Of a DNA stretch of 64,000 nucleotides, positions 33,398 through 44,855 are shown piece after piece. Origin of the DNA: Ascaphus truei (taxonomy: Eukaryota; Chordata; Amphibia; Anura; Ascaphidae). A program made the translations under genes and the position numbers. Each line of letters opens with the position of its first letter. The stretch's first letter is position 1. The notes under the pieces are model-generated. The model was given only the letters and a program-made list of their open reading frames with translations. It ran no database searches and was not told the origin of the DNA. The stretch covers positions 22,224,603 to 22,288,602 of the forward strand of contig CM071579.1 of assembly GCA_036426205.1 (NCBI GenBank), read 5' to 3'.

Positions 33398-35090
33398 TCT
33401 ACTATATATTATGTGAAAGTGTTCTATGTGTCCGTGTCTGTATGTGTCTCTCCTGGTCCCTCCCTTGTCTCCCTACGGAAATCTCCATTGGCTCCACTGG
33501 GCCTGCCCCCGCACACCTCTATGGTGGCTCGACCACACACACATCACATACAACTCACACAGAGAGAGATACAACGGAGACAAACAGGCAGGACACTGAG
33601 ACAACACAAAGAACAAAAAAAAACCAAAAAATGGAGGATACACCTGACAGGACAAAAAACCAAAAACGGGGTACGAGGGATTGCGACCACCACGAACGAA
33701 CCCGGGGGGACGGACGCCGGGGGGGGGGGAAGGCACAACATTAAATATGACAATACATATGCACACTGCTCTCACACCCCCCTCCGAAAAAAATATTTAA
33801 ACAAGACAAACAAAGTAAAAAAAAGAAAGAAAAAAAAAGACAAGAAAGAACTAAGCGAACAAGGACGCCGGAAGGCGGGAAAAAAACGGAAACAGGGAAA
33901 AAACTGTAAAGAAAGGGGAAAAAACAAGAAAAGGGAAACAAACAAAAAAAAAAAAGAACAAAAAGAAAGAGAGAAAAACAAAAGAAAAAAAGAAAAGGAA
34001 AATAAAGAAAGAAAACAAGAAAAGGTGAAAAAGAAGAGAAATAAAGGAAAAGAAAAGGGGCAAAAAAAAGAAACGGGTGAAAAAAAAAGACACGGAAACG
34101 CAAAGAATAAAAAAAACTAAAAAAAGAAAAAGGGAAAAAAAACAAAAAAAAAGAAAAAAAAATAACAGCCAAAAATTACAAAAAGAAATAAAAAAAAAAT
34201 GAAGAAAAAAAAGATAAACCACAAAAAAAAAAACCCACAAAGAAAAAAAAAAAAAAAAAAAAAAATAAAACAAAAAAAAAAAAAAAAAAAAAAAAAAAAG
34301 AAACACAAAAGTAAAAGATAAAAAAAAGAAACAAAAAAAGAAAAAAGAAAGAAAAGAAAAAAAAAAAAAAACAAAGAAAAAAAAAAAAAAAACAAATGAA
34401 CTAAAAGATGAGAACAAAAAGACAGAAAGAAAGCAAAGAACAAAATATAAAAAAAACAGGAAAAAAAAGAAATAAAAAAGAAACAAAAACAACCAACAAA
34501 AAAAAAAGAAAGAAGAAAAAAAAAAAGAGAACCAAAAAAGAGAAAAAGGAGGACATAATAAAAAAAAAAAGGAAAAGAAATAAAAAAAAAAAGAAAAAAA
34601 AAAAAAGAAAAAGAAAAGGGAAAATTAAAAAAGGAACGTGGAAAAAAAAGAAAGAAAACGAAGGGGAACAAAAACAAAAAGACAACGTGAAAAAAGAAAA
34701 GAAAAGGGACAAAAAATATAAAGAAAAGGGAGGGAAAAAAAAGAAAAAAAAAGGGACACAAACCACCAAACTGCAAATGGGCAAAACAACCCACAAATAC
34801 ACTGCCAACATCAACACCAAAACAGACAAGGGGGCACCAACTACATGACCAAAAAGACACTTGAAACAAAAATCAACACCACACAAACCCTGTGCAACAC
34901 CCACCCACGTGACCCCCCACGCCCCTGTCACCACAAGGAAAAGGTTACAAGGAACAACTCAAATTTAACCCCAAAACACTTTTCACACCCCTAAACACCC
35001 AATTCCTTTCACCACGCCCCTTTCCCCCCCAACTCCATTGCACCTGACCCCCACATCCCCTTTCCCCCCCCCATAAAAATCTTCTTTCTT
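33398..35090 (+). mobile_element. Helitron-like left end, right end not found
   Basis: The sequence starts TCTACTATATATTATGTG after an A, then tctatgtgtccgtgtctgta and acacacacatcacatac. Helitrons start with TC, insert between A and T and often have this kind of AT-rich opening. The expected 3' hairpin and CTRR end is not visible, so the extent and class are tentative. Confidence 0.4.
33590..34750. repeat. Very long A-rich, low-complexity tract
   Basis: Nearly the entire ~1.15 kb on the plus strand is A with scattered G, C and rare T. There is no fixed period. Predicted Lys-rich and Phe-rich frames on the two strands are composition artefacts. It could be a decayed poly(A)/GA expansion or a region of poor base-calling or assembly. 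Confidence 0.9.
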
Positions 35091-35114
35091 TTACCTTCCA
35101 TCACTGCCTTCTAT

Positions 35115-35182
35115 CTTCAACTGAAAACCTGACCTGTTGGGGGCCCTTGAGGACTGGAGTTGCCCACCCCTGCTCTAAATTC
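35115..35182. mobile_element. Half of the hAT-like foldback MITE
   Basis: Contains gaaaacctgacctgttgggg, gcccttgaggactggagttg and cccacccctg, the right end of the family whose complete copy is at 35728-35910. Confidence 0.7.
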
Positions 35183-35719
35183 ATATTTCGTAATGGACAT
35201 AAATATTGCTTATGTATTTAACCCTGATGGCTGGAGAATGCCTTTAGGCATTTAGATGTTTACAAATACATTAGAAATGAGAGATTTGCACACAGCCTCA
35301 TCTCACTGCAAGGAGACACTCCAGGGAATGTCTAAATGATCCATTTAAATGGTTCTTGGGTGGATGAAAGCCCTTGCTCTTTGGCCTCATGCTTTGTAAT
35401 GTACGTGATGGATGTTTAAATGGAGCAGTTAAACATACCCGGCCATGTTTTACTGCTTAATTGGATTTGAATGTGCAGCATATTAAAATTGCACAAAGAA
35501 TAAAACGTTTTAACCCCCGTTCTGCCTCTGACGTTCCCGCCCTGGCATGTGATGGAAGTCCAAGTTTGGCTGCTCAAAGTTTTATAATGCGTCACATACC
35601 GTACGTATATGTATTAGGTGATATTAACCCCATTCACTGCCAACATGGCGCAGAAAACGTTTTATCAGAAGGGGTTCAGATGGTGGCAAAATAAAAATAC
35701 TACCCAATGCATTTGTGAT
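35183..35719. other. Unique-looking DNA, no gene seen
   Basis: Only short open frames. No repeat ends seen. Confidence 0.5.
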
Positions 35720-35727
35720 TTCTAGGA

Positions 35728-35910
35728 CAGGAGTGGCCAACTCCAGTCTCCAAGAGCTAACAACAGGTCAGGTTTTCAGGATATCCCAGCTTCAGCACAG
35801 GTGGCTCACTCAGTGGCTTAGTCGAAGACTGCGCCACTTGTGCTGAAGCTGGGATATCCAGAAAACCTGACCTGTTGGTGGCCCTTGAGGACTGGAGTTG
35901 GCTACCCCTG
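35728..35910. mobile_element. hAT-like foldback MITE, 183 bp, best copy
   Basis: The element is almost one long hairpin. Its left end caggagtggccaactccag is inverted at the right end (ctggagttggctacccctg), and the arms stay complementary to a centre near gtggcttagtcgaagac. The flanking 8-mers ttctagga (35720-35727) and ctctagaa (35911-35918) match at 6 of 8 and fit the nTCTAGAn target preference of some hAT elements. Confidence 0.85.
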
Positions 35911-35918
35911 CTCTAGAA

Positions 35919-37235
35919 TAACGTTACTGCACTTAGAAAGGATTTCAGATTGGTCCCATCACAGGATTTCCATTCTCCAAAAAGATCTTCATCTATGTTT
36001 CACTAAAGAGTATTGTTTGAAACATTACTTTCTCGCATGTCCCAGGTTTAGCGGATGTAATATTAATTTTGAGAGTGCACCTGCATGTATAATACATATT
36101 CCCCACTCCCGTGGTCACCATAAAATGTCAGGAATCTAATGACAGAGTGTCTTTTTTAGTATGCGCCTTTCCGTTTCCAGCCAATAATCGTGATGTATTG
36201 ACTGAAAACAGTAGGATAGTGGTGGTGTCTGCTACCGTACCACAGTTCCAGAAATCCATCAACTTCAGCAGATAGCAGACAGGACACCTTCACTATAAGT
36301 GACTAGGAAAGGCAGGAGGAAGACTTAGCGCTCCTCTGTGCATTCAACATTATAATTACAACTCCTCGCGTTCATGTCACCGTATATATGTCTCTGTCAG
36401 TCTGCGTCCTGGTGCTGTTTCTTTAACTGACCCCTCAGCATCTTTACCATTCAGGAGACAACATTGTAATGTTACCGTAGCAACCCTGGCTGGACCAGAA
36501 GGGACCCCTCCGAACTGTACCTAATACAGTGTGTGCCTCTTTGGGGCATTACATTAATTATCCAAAATATCATTACAATGACATTTAAACTAGGGTGGGT
36601 TGCTACTTTAAAGCAGGGATACTGGGAATAATTTTTTTGTTTTTGAAGTGACAATCCTTTTCTTGTTCACATTTACTTTATGTTTTATTTTTTTACTCAC
36701 TAACAGCTTCTGGAAGTTAAAGGCTTGGTTTGTTTGGGTTTGTGGCACCAAATCATGATGTTCATCGTGAGTCCTCCACATGGCGTGCGTTAGGCTGGTT
36801 ACTTTCTCGCCAGCCATTCACCTGATGTGGTGACATCATTATGACCTAGAACATTCTGCCAGTCAAGATAATGGCAGAATACGTGTGAACAGCAGTCTAG
36901 AACAACTGTGATTTGTCATGATTATCACTGGACGTAAAATAGCACTGAGGATAAAGTGACCAGTCTCCAGGATACAGGGTTATGTAAGAATAGCTTTCAG
37001 CGAGCCGTGTATACTCACAACTACTGTATTCCCCCACATAAGGTTATTTGTGAAAGCAAAATACACAAATATTTATCCCCCCCCAGTTTTCTTACAACTT
37101 ATAATTAGGACTGATATCACAGTCATGTGTAGCGTAAGCAGAACAATATTTCCTGTAGCGGAAACTTGAATTCATATTCCACCATCCTCCCTAAAATGCT
37201 TAAATCTAGGGCAGTCAATGATGGTAAAAGTCACT
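35919..37235. other. Unique-looking DNA, no gene seen
   Basis: Short open frames only. A C-run lies at about 37077-37084. Confidence 0.5.
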
Positions 37236-37239
37236 GCAG

Positions 37240-38268
37240 AGAGTATACAAATATTTATTGAAAGCAAGAAAAAGACGCTCAGAATAGAATATCACAGATG
37301 ATGGCCCATATTTGCTAAGCAGTCTTCTGTCATACAATACCTGAGATATGAACAACAATTACTGGGAGGCAACAGAACTAAGAGGGGCCGGTAGACCAGT
37401 GAGATCCCCTTATATAACAGCACTCGATCACTTAGTATAGTCCTATTATCAGATGAACCCAAATTAGGGAAAAGGACAGAACTCAGAACATCCAAAATTT
37501 ATGATATTATGATATGCTGTATAACATAAAAACAGTTTATTAATATTTATAATATTAAAATAGTGGGAGTTAAAAAGACTCCAGGGTGCAGGAAGCAGGG
37601 CCACAAAGGTGGAGGCTCAAACTGCAGTAATCATGTCACTATCCCTAAATAGGGTAGTAACTTGGCTCGGTAGCCACACAAAAATACCCCCCTCCCACGT
37701 CCACTCAACAATTGGTACTATATTAAATGATAGCTATGCTCATGGTGAGTGTACCAGACATGTAACACCCATGTATGAATAGCAAGTAGAAAACTAATGA
37801 TAGCACAGTAGTAGGTATATAACTCAATGAGAACCAATTAAGAGGAGCTATTAATACCAGCTCCCCCTCCCTTAACCACATATACAGTAAAGGTGGGTAC
37901 CCTATCAGCTGTATGACCCTGTGCATGCACATATATCAGGGTGTAATGACTGCGGTAGCGTGCGTGTTAAACAGCACACTCAGGGTGAGCTGTGCTACAC
38001 ACCACTAGTACATGGAAACAATGTATGAAATGTCTAAAAATGGTAAAATACTTGCGTTACTGTGGTGGTGAAAAGGGTACTCATATCAGCTGTTACACAG
38101 TATCCCATAGGGCATACAGCGTGGTCGTGGACTCAGCAAGCCACGGAGCAAGTGCTTCCAATAGTACTTAGATAGGGGGAGGGGAAGAGGGAAACACTCT
38201 GGCATCAGCTTCTCTTAATAATAATAATTAAATGTAAATGACACGGTGTAATAGGGACGGGTAATATT
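37240..38268. repeat. Probable dispersed repeat
   Basis: Low coding content, with word style (agctgtatgaccctgtgcat, tatcagctgttacacagta) like the adjoining foldback element. I assign it to the same composite repeat by position only. Confidence 0.35.
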
Positions 38269-39675
38269 GGAACAGAAAGAAGAAAATGGTCCCTAATGAA
38301 TGCACTCTGTGCAATAGTATGTGAACTGTTTATGAACTTAAAACCATTTTATTAGAATTTAGGTCAAAATAATAATCGATTGGTATGACAAATTTATGGC
38401 CAATCTGTTAGACATGCATGTATAATAATAGGTAGTATATCACCTCTGAGAAAGCGCGTGACGTGAAACGTACATCAGGTGGTACGCGCTGACATCACGA
38501 TGCTCATGTCCTGGGGGAGGCGGCAGTTCGAACATACTGCTGTCGGAAGGTGCTACTAAACTGTTACAAAATGACCACTGGTACACTTTGTACTAGGAGT
38601 TTATACGGAGGCTACAGCCTGATACGGACGCAGAGCCTCCAGGCTAATGACACATTTTGTGTGCCTACTCATATTGCGGTGGATACTTGTCATTTGTATA
38701 TAGTTGTAAATAGTAGCCTATTAGGGTAGAGAGTTCTAATGTCTGAATGGGGATATTCACTCTCTCCCTACGCCAGGTTCCTTGTGTGTGTCTATGGTCG
38801 CGCTTATAGTGCGCGTGACGGCGACCTGGCCATTGATTGGTTCAAAGGCTGTCACATGTGACGACAGCCTCTGAAAAATCAGATTTTATCGGCTTCCAAA
38901 TTTGTGGTCGCCGCCTTTGCGTCGTCGCCTCGCGCTTACTATAAGCGCTTGCGAAGGTGGCAATGCTTTTGTTTTCAGGCGACGTCGCGTCGCCTGCACT
39001 ATAAGCACGGCCTAAGGCATGCACTAGTGAGTGAGTGATTTAAAGCAGGATAATATTAGCATTGTTGCGTATGTACATAAATAGGAGACTATAGATGTTA
39101 GTACAGAGCTCCATATGTACATACAGTTCTATGTCAAATAAGCTAATTATTGCTGTGATAATAATCACTAAACAACCAATTACTAAACGATCTACTAGAC
39201 AACCTACTGCTTTATGTCATTATCCTTACTAGATATGATATCATAACCCTGCGGTACCCACCTAACTGAGCATCATGCATAGGTTTGTTTTTTTGTGCTT
39301 TTAAACCTCTATGTGTGCATTATAATTAGTATCTTAAATACAATGTGTGTGACTGCACCCCTATCTGGTCGCTAAAAGGGGTTGTTCTTAGTGCTTCCGA
39401 TTCAATTAGTGAACCTGGAGTTTATGTAAATAAGTGTTAGTGTTATTTAATTAAACTGCCACCTGTTGATTAAATGTCAGCTGGATGAACTAACAGTAGA
39501 ATATAGCAGCAAGCATTTTTGTATATATACTATCTATTTTTATACATGTATGCCTAACAAATTGGCCATAGATTTACCATACCAATCGATTATTATTTTT
39601 ATCTAAGTTCTAATAAAATGGTTTTAAATTCATAAACAGTGCATTCATTAGGGACCACTTTCTTCTTTCTGTTCC
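38269..39675. mobile_element. Foldback element with ~150-170-bp inverted repeats
   Basis: The left arm (38269-38437) and right arm (about 39527-39675) are inverted copies: both contain ggaacagaaagaagaaa, ggtccctaatgaatgcac, aaaaccattttattagaa and aatcgattggtatg. Inside the left arm lies the GAAACG core (gagaaagcgcgtgacgtgaa then acgtacatcagg, 38452-38476). The interior also holds the GC-rich MITE at 38793-39014. The plan is the same as 2817-4539: long arms, core motif, non-coding middle. Confidence 0.75.
38793..39014. mobile_element. GC-rich foldback MITE
   Basis: Left words cgcgcttatagtgcgcgtga and cggcgacc are inverted at the right (gacgtcgcgtcgcctgcact then ataagcacggcc). The centre has the perfect palindrome gcgcttactataagcgc (38932-38948). 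Part of the same family lies at 17550-17665. Target duplication not determined. Confidence 0.65.
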
Positions 39676-39683
39676 TTCTAAAT

Positions 39684-41400
39684 ATAGGGGAAGTAGCAGC
39701 ATTCTGCCATAACACACCTCTCAGAGTTAGCAAATGCATCCCCATAGCTGCAAGGTGCCTGTCTTCCAGTGCTGGGAGATGTCTTATTGCAGAAGGCTGC
39801 TTAATAAATATATCTCCCAAAGCCTACCCTCACCAGCCTCTGTTTATCATATAGTAAATGCTATATGGATTTATGGAGCTCTCCCACCCAATGAAGGGGC
39901 CATTATATGATTATTCAACCAACTTCATAGTAAAAGCAGACAAAGCAAATGCTAGGACATCTGCACACATCATATACACTCCGTATTGTAAAAAAAAGAA
40001 TGCATGGGGAACAGACGTTTGTTTCTGCCGAACGTTTATAGGGGATTTCATTTTTTCTGAAGCCGGGGACAGATTAGAAAGGGCATTTCAGTTATGGTTC
40101 CTGAACTTGTACTTAATAACATTAATAATGTTGCCGGCTTCACTTTGCATTTTCATCAAATCTATTGTTGACTTCTATTAATGTGCAAAAACCATATCCC
40201 CACTTCATAACACGGAGGAAAATTAAAAGGCAAAGGCCAGGCCCAGACTTTATTGCAATCTAAAGCTGGACTCCAGGGATATGCCAGGCGTTTTGCCTTG
40301 CAAGCGGAAAGGGTTGAAAAGCAGACAGTATTCTGTACACAAGGTTTTATTTTATTTTATTTTATTTTTTTAAACCTAATCCTTTTGACTTTTTGCTCAA
40401 ATTCATTTTATGTTTAATTTTCAGTGCAATTACAGTATATATTCTTTCTTTTTCACAATAACAACAAAATATAGCAAATTTAATTTTAGAAAATATATTG
40501 AAAGATCTCTCCTTCTGCTCTCTGTACCTCCCAAATTGTGCTGATCATACTGAAAATGTCAGCAGAATCTTTTTGGATAAAGTCTTCCCTAGCGAGCGTC
40601 ACATTTTCCATGGTTTACAATGATTGCACGTGCATTCCAAAGTGCACTTTCCAGTGGCCATGCTTTCTAAGAGACAAAGTAGCAAGTTAATTCATACGCT
40701 TCTGATTTCATTGTGAAGGTCAAAACTAGTAGCAATATTAGTCTGGAACATGTATAGATGTGTTTCGAAACCTTTGAATTAGCTTCTCATGTGCAGAAGA
40801 GACCCGTGAAGAGTAAGCTAATTTACACTAGAAGTGTATCTACTGTATAAAAAAACGAGACTATCCACTTTATTGTTTCGGTAACATTTGCCTTTTTTTG
40901 TGGCATTTTCTCAGTTCTCATCGGAAATTCAGCATGATTTCCTTGAAGTGATGTTTTTTATTGCATGTCCAATCAATCCTTTTGAAAGTTTTGTTTTTAT
41001 GAAGCAAACTCTTTTAGTGAATCCTTATTGACTTTTACACATTTTTTCTGTTTGTGCTTCAGTTTGGAAGAGGGAGAGAATATATTTTCTTGAGCCGAGA
41101 CCTTTTATTTATCTCCCTGTAAGCCAGAGATTGAACTTTGAGCATTCCTCCTGGAGCCCAGCTCTGTTACCAATATACCTTGTGACAAGCAATAGCCTCA
41201 GGGTTAAGGTTGTCCTGAGATGCTGTACTATATATAAGATGTTTTTGAGAGCATGTATACTTTGTGACACCAGGAAAACTGATTTAACTCCATGTATATC
41301 CAAACTAGACTGGAACTTCTTTCAGCTAAGGGCTCTCTAATCTTGAATTACCTATCCCTCGACCCTTGGGGGTGGGATACCTCTCAAATCACCCCCCACA
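39684..41400. other. Unique-looking DNA, no gene seen
   Basis: Contains a (TTTTA)n tract at about 40345-40370. Short open frames only. Confidence 0.5.
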
Positions 41401-41689
41401 ACAACACCCTTTCTCAATGAAATACATACACGTGGTTGGGAGAAACATGTCGCAGCTTTTTTAACCTTATACACAATAACTAAACTAGGGTACCCTGCTA
41501 AGTTGCTCCGTAACTGTTCATAAGCCCAAGGGATACACCCGGCTTTTAACCACTAGCCAAGTAGCCGCCAAAACCACTTGGCCCAAAACCACACTAACAC
41601 TGGAAGGACCCTGCTATACTGACTGCCCAAGCCAAGTATGACCCACCTTCCCCAAATAACTACTGTAGGTACCTTGTACCACCAACCAA

Positions 41690-41846
41690 GGCGTCAACTT
41701 TCTGCCAGGGTCCCCTCCCCTCTAATGCCACCCCACCAGGGTCCCTTCCCCCTCTAACACCTTCCTGCCAGGGTCCCTTCCCCTTTTAACGCACACCGCC
41801 AGGGTCCCTTCTCCCTTTAACACCATCCCACCAGGGTCCCTTCTTT
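41690..41846. repeat. 32-bp minisatellite, first block
   Basis: Units of gccagggtcccttccccctc then taacaccttcct type, about five copies. It continues after the intervening block as the array at 42645-43020. Confidence 0.85.
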
Positions 41847-42645
41847 AAGGAATCAGGGAGCACGTCCCCCGCGGCGTGCTTCCTCCTTACCAGCTGCTTC
41901 ACAGCCTCCCGCGCACCTTACTGTAAGGAATCAGGGAGTACGTCCCCCGCTGCGTGCTCCCTTCATACCTGCCGCTTCACAGCCTCCCGCGCACCTTACA
42001 GAGCACGGGGCACCCACAGAAGGTTTTCGAGGTCACTACAGAGCCTGGCTCCACCCCCGATTGTGACGCACGGCTGCCACGCGCGGCGCGCACACGTGAC
42101 GCGCGTGCACCGCTCTCCAGCTGCGTGTCAACACTCATTATCGTGCTCACATGTCTCCTGCACCTCACAGCATATCCCTGCCTCCGCAGAGGCCGCTGCT
42201 CCGCTCCACCCCCTGTCTCATTGGACTCTCACACACATATATGCTCAGCTCTCGCGCTCCTTCTTTGGCTGAGCATAGTTTTTTGTAGCCTTGCTGTTCC
42301 CACGTCCCTGTTCCTGCTGTTTTGCCTTGCATGTCTCTGTGTTTGATCTCCGGTGTACCGACCCGGCTAGACTTTGGACCCTTCTCTAGATATCACCCCG
42401 GCTTGCCTCTGACCTTCTGTATCTCTCCATCCCTGACCACGGCACACGAACAACGACTATTCCACTGGCTCTAACCCCTTGGCCATGGCACCCGGCTACC
42501 GACTACTCTCCTAGCTCCTACCTCAGTCCTCGTCAAGTATCAAGACCATTCTACTTTCTCCAACCCTGACCCGGCTAACCTTGACTATCCACTCTCCAGA
42601 CGTGCCTCCGCTGCTGTGGGTGGTGTGTTCTATACTCTCCACTCT
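41840..42645. mobile_element. Block interrupting the 32-bp minisatellite, possibly LTR-derived
   Basis: About 0.8 kb of different sequence separates two blocks of the same minisatellite. It is GC-moderate, pyrimidine-rich to the right, with repeated cccggct words. No clear ends or duplication. An LTR origin is only a guess from general composition. Confidence 0.4.
41847..42001. repeat. 78-bp tandem duplication
   Basis: The words aaggaatcagggagcacgtc and aaggaatcagggagtacgtc start 78 bp apart, and both copies end gcctcccgcgcacctta. It lies at the left edge of the block that interrupts the minisatellite. Confidence 0.8.
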
Positions 42646-43020
42646 TCCCCTTCTAACGCTATCCCACAAAGAGTCCCTCCCCTCTCCTACGCCAGCCCAC
42701 CAGGGTCCATTCCCCCTCTAGCAGCATCCCACCAGGGTCCCTTCCCCTTCTAATGCCATCCCGCCAGGGTCCCTTCGCCTTTAACTGCCTTCCTTTGCCA
42801 GGGTCCCTTCCTTCTAATGCCTCACCGCCAGTGGGTCCATCGCCTTCTAACGCATTGCCGCTCCTCCTGACAGGGTCATTCCCTTCTAATGCCATCCCGC
42901 CAGGGTCCCTTCGCCTTCTAACGCCTTCCTGCCAGGGTCCCTTCCCCTTCTAATGCCATCCCACCAGGGTCCCTTCCTCTTCTAATGCCTTCCTGCCAGG
43001 GTCCCTTCCCCCTCTAATTC
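42645..43020. repeat. 32-bp minisatellite, second block
   Basis: About eleven to twelve variable units of gccatcccaccagggtcc type with 1-5-bp indels. Open frames over it on either strand are repeat artefacts. Confidence 0.85.
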
Positions 43021-44002
43021 CATTTCCTGTAAAACCAAATAACACAGTTAACACAATAAATACAAATCACAATAACATGATAACATGATAACAGGGAGGG
43101 AGGGTGGGACTCCTAACAGGTGTGGATTCCAAGAGGTATGCAAATTCTCCTTGTAGCATTGATATAACCTGGACCCCATCCTCCCCCCATATCCCCAACG
43201 TGCCACATTAAGCTCCCCCTGTCCCCCACTCGCCAGGCAGTCCTGTTCATCTTTTCCCAGAGACTCCGGGCCTTGCTCAATTGCAGTTATACTTTGTACA
43301 TTGCAGTGGCAGTACGAAAAACAATATGAAAATGCAACATAACTAGAACGAACTGTAGCCAGAAACCAGTCATCTGCTGATTATGTTCTGCTACAATCTT
43401 CACTAACAAACTGGATTCACTCTTGAAAAATGTAATGTCGAAACAGAGCTGTATACAGGTCCCCTCCACCCCCCCCCCCAACCCAAAAAGTAATATCACC
43501 CTATGAAATGACCAGCACGAAACAAGCAATGCTCATGTCTTTGGGTGATAAGTTCAAAAAGCAATATGTGTTGTTATTAATGTAAATAAATAGGTTGCTG
43601 CTGGTGAGATTGAGAGACAACTAGCAGATGAAAGCGGCTGTGCCAGTCACTGCACGCATACAGATGCAGCAGAGGTTATTACTCCCGCTGCCCCGCTGCA
43701 GACAGAAATACATAATGAGCCCGTGACAGCAGTGACCATTGTTTTGAATGAGCCGTGACGAGAAGAGAGCGGGGCCTAACGTGCTAATGCACCAGCTGGC
43801 ATGTGCAATTATGTCTGCTACATCTGTAAATACCCCAACCACCAATTTACCCTTTTACTTCCCCTGTATCTTTAAATGTCCATCCTTGCTCTAGCTGTAA
43901 GCCGGCCTCTCTGAACACGAGAGGCCAATAAAGGGGTTTGGACCATATTTACCAAGTAATGCTCTGCCCTAAGACATATTACAGCACCTAAAGACTATAG
44001 CC
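43021..44002. other. Unique-looking DNA with a possible conserved segment
   Basis: A C-run lies at about 43470-43480. The interval 43640-43840 is high-complexity and repeat-free (for example gtgctaatgcaccagctggc), the look of a conserved non-coding element, but this cannot be shown from one sequence. Confidence 0.35.
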
Positions 44003-44366
44003 CAGTTGTGCTGAACTCCAGTCCTCAAGACACCCAACAGGCAGGGGAACAAAGTAATGCGAAAGAAACCAAAAAAAGGGAGAGAGCGGACCTTAAATTT
44101 TACGTGTACGAATTAACATAAGAGGCTAATGGGTTGAAATGGGAACAGAACCCGAGTGACGGATGTACGAAGGAGAGACTCGTGAGAGAAAAAGGAGGCA
44201 CTTTACAGATAGCCGCCACTTCAGCAGCCGGTGGGCTCAATCAGTCAGTGCTCATTCTTCGACTGAGCCACTGATTGAGCCACCTGTGCTGAAGCTGGGA
44301 TATCCTTAAAACCTGACATGATGGGGGGGGGGGGGATGTCTTGGGGACTGGAGTTGAGCACCCCTG
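44003..44366. mobile_element. hAT-like foldback MITE with an internal insertion
   Basis: The left end cagttgtgctgaactccag and right end (gagttgagcacccctg) belong to the family at 35728. The flanks ctatagcc and cttcagct agree at 5 of 8. The left arm stops near 44042 and the rest of the hairpin resumes at about 44222, so roughly 180 bp of other, A/G-rich sequence lies inside. A G-run occurs at about 44323-44334. Confidence 0.65.
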
Positions 44367-44821
44367 CTTCAGCTTATTCACTGGAATGTGCATAAGATGT
44401 CTTCCATCAATGGAAAGTGTCTTAGAGCATAGCCCTGCTTAGTAAACATGGGCCACTCTCTTTTATTTAGGAACAATCATGGGCCTGGGGAACATGTTCA
44501 ACAGTGTCAGGTCTACAATTGCTCATATTCTTAGTGTCTCTCCTTGAAGATGAGCCGCTGAGCTGCCTCCCGGCTCTAATTGAACTAGTAGATCCAGTGG
44601 AAAAAAAAAAAAAAGTTGCACAATTCATCTTGTTATCTTTAATAAATGACAAATTTGCTCAGTGCCAGCATTTATTTCAGTGCTGACACAAAGTAAGTGC
44701 ATTAAATCATTGGTAATCATTCTAGCTGCGGCTTTTCAGGTCTGTGTTTGTGACTGTGATATAACGATACAGTAAGTAAAACAACAGGAGGCATTTCAAT
44801 AATGGAAATTTGAATAGTCTG

Positions 44822-44855
<34 letters not shown>

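Noticed and set aside
33413..34934. Lys-rich (plus) and Phe-rich (minus) frames of 200-250 codons
   Set aside because: They follow directly from A-rich low-complexity DNA and have no normal amino-acid composition.
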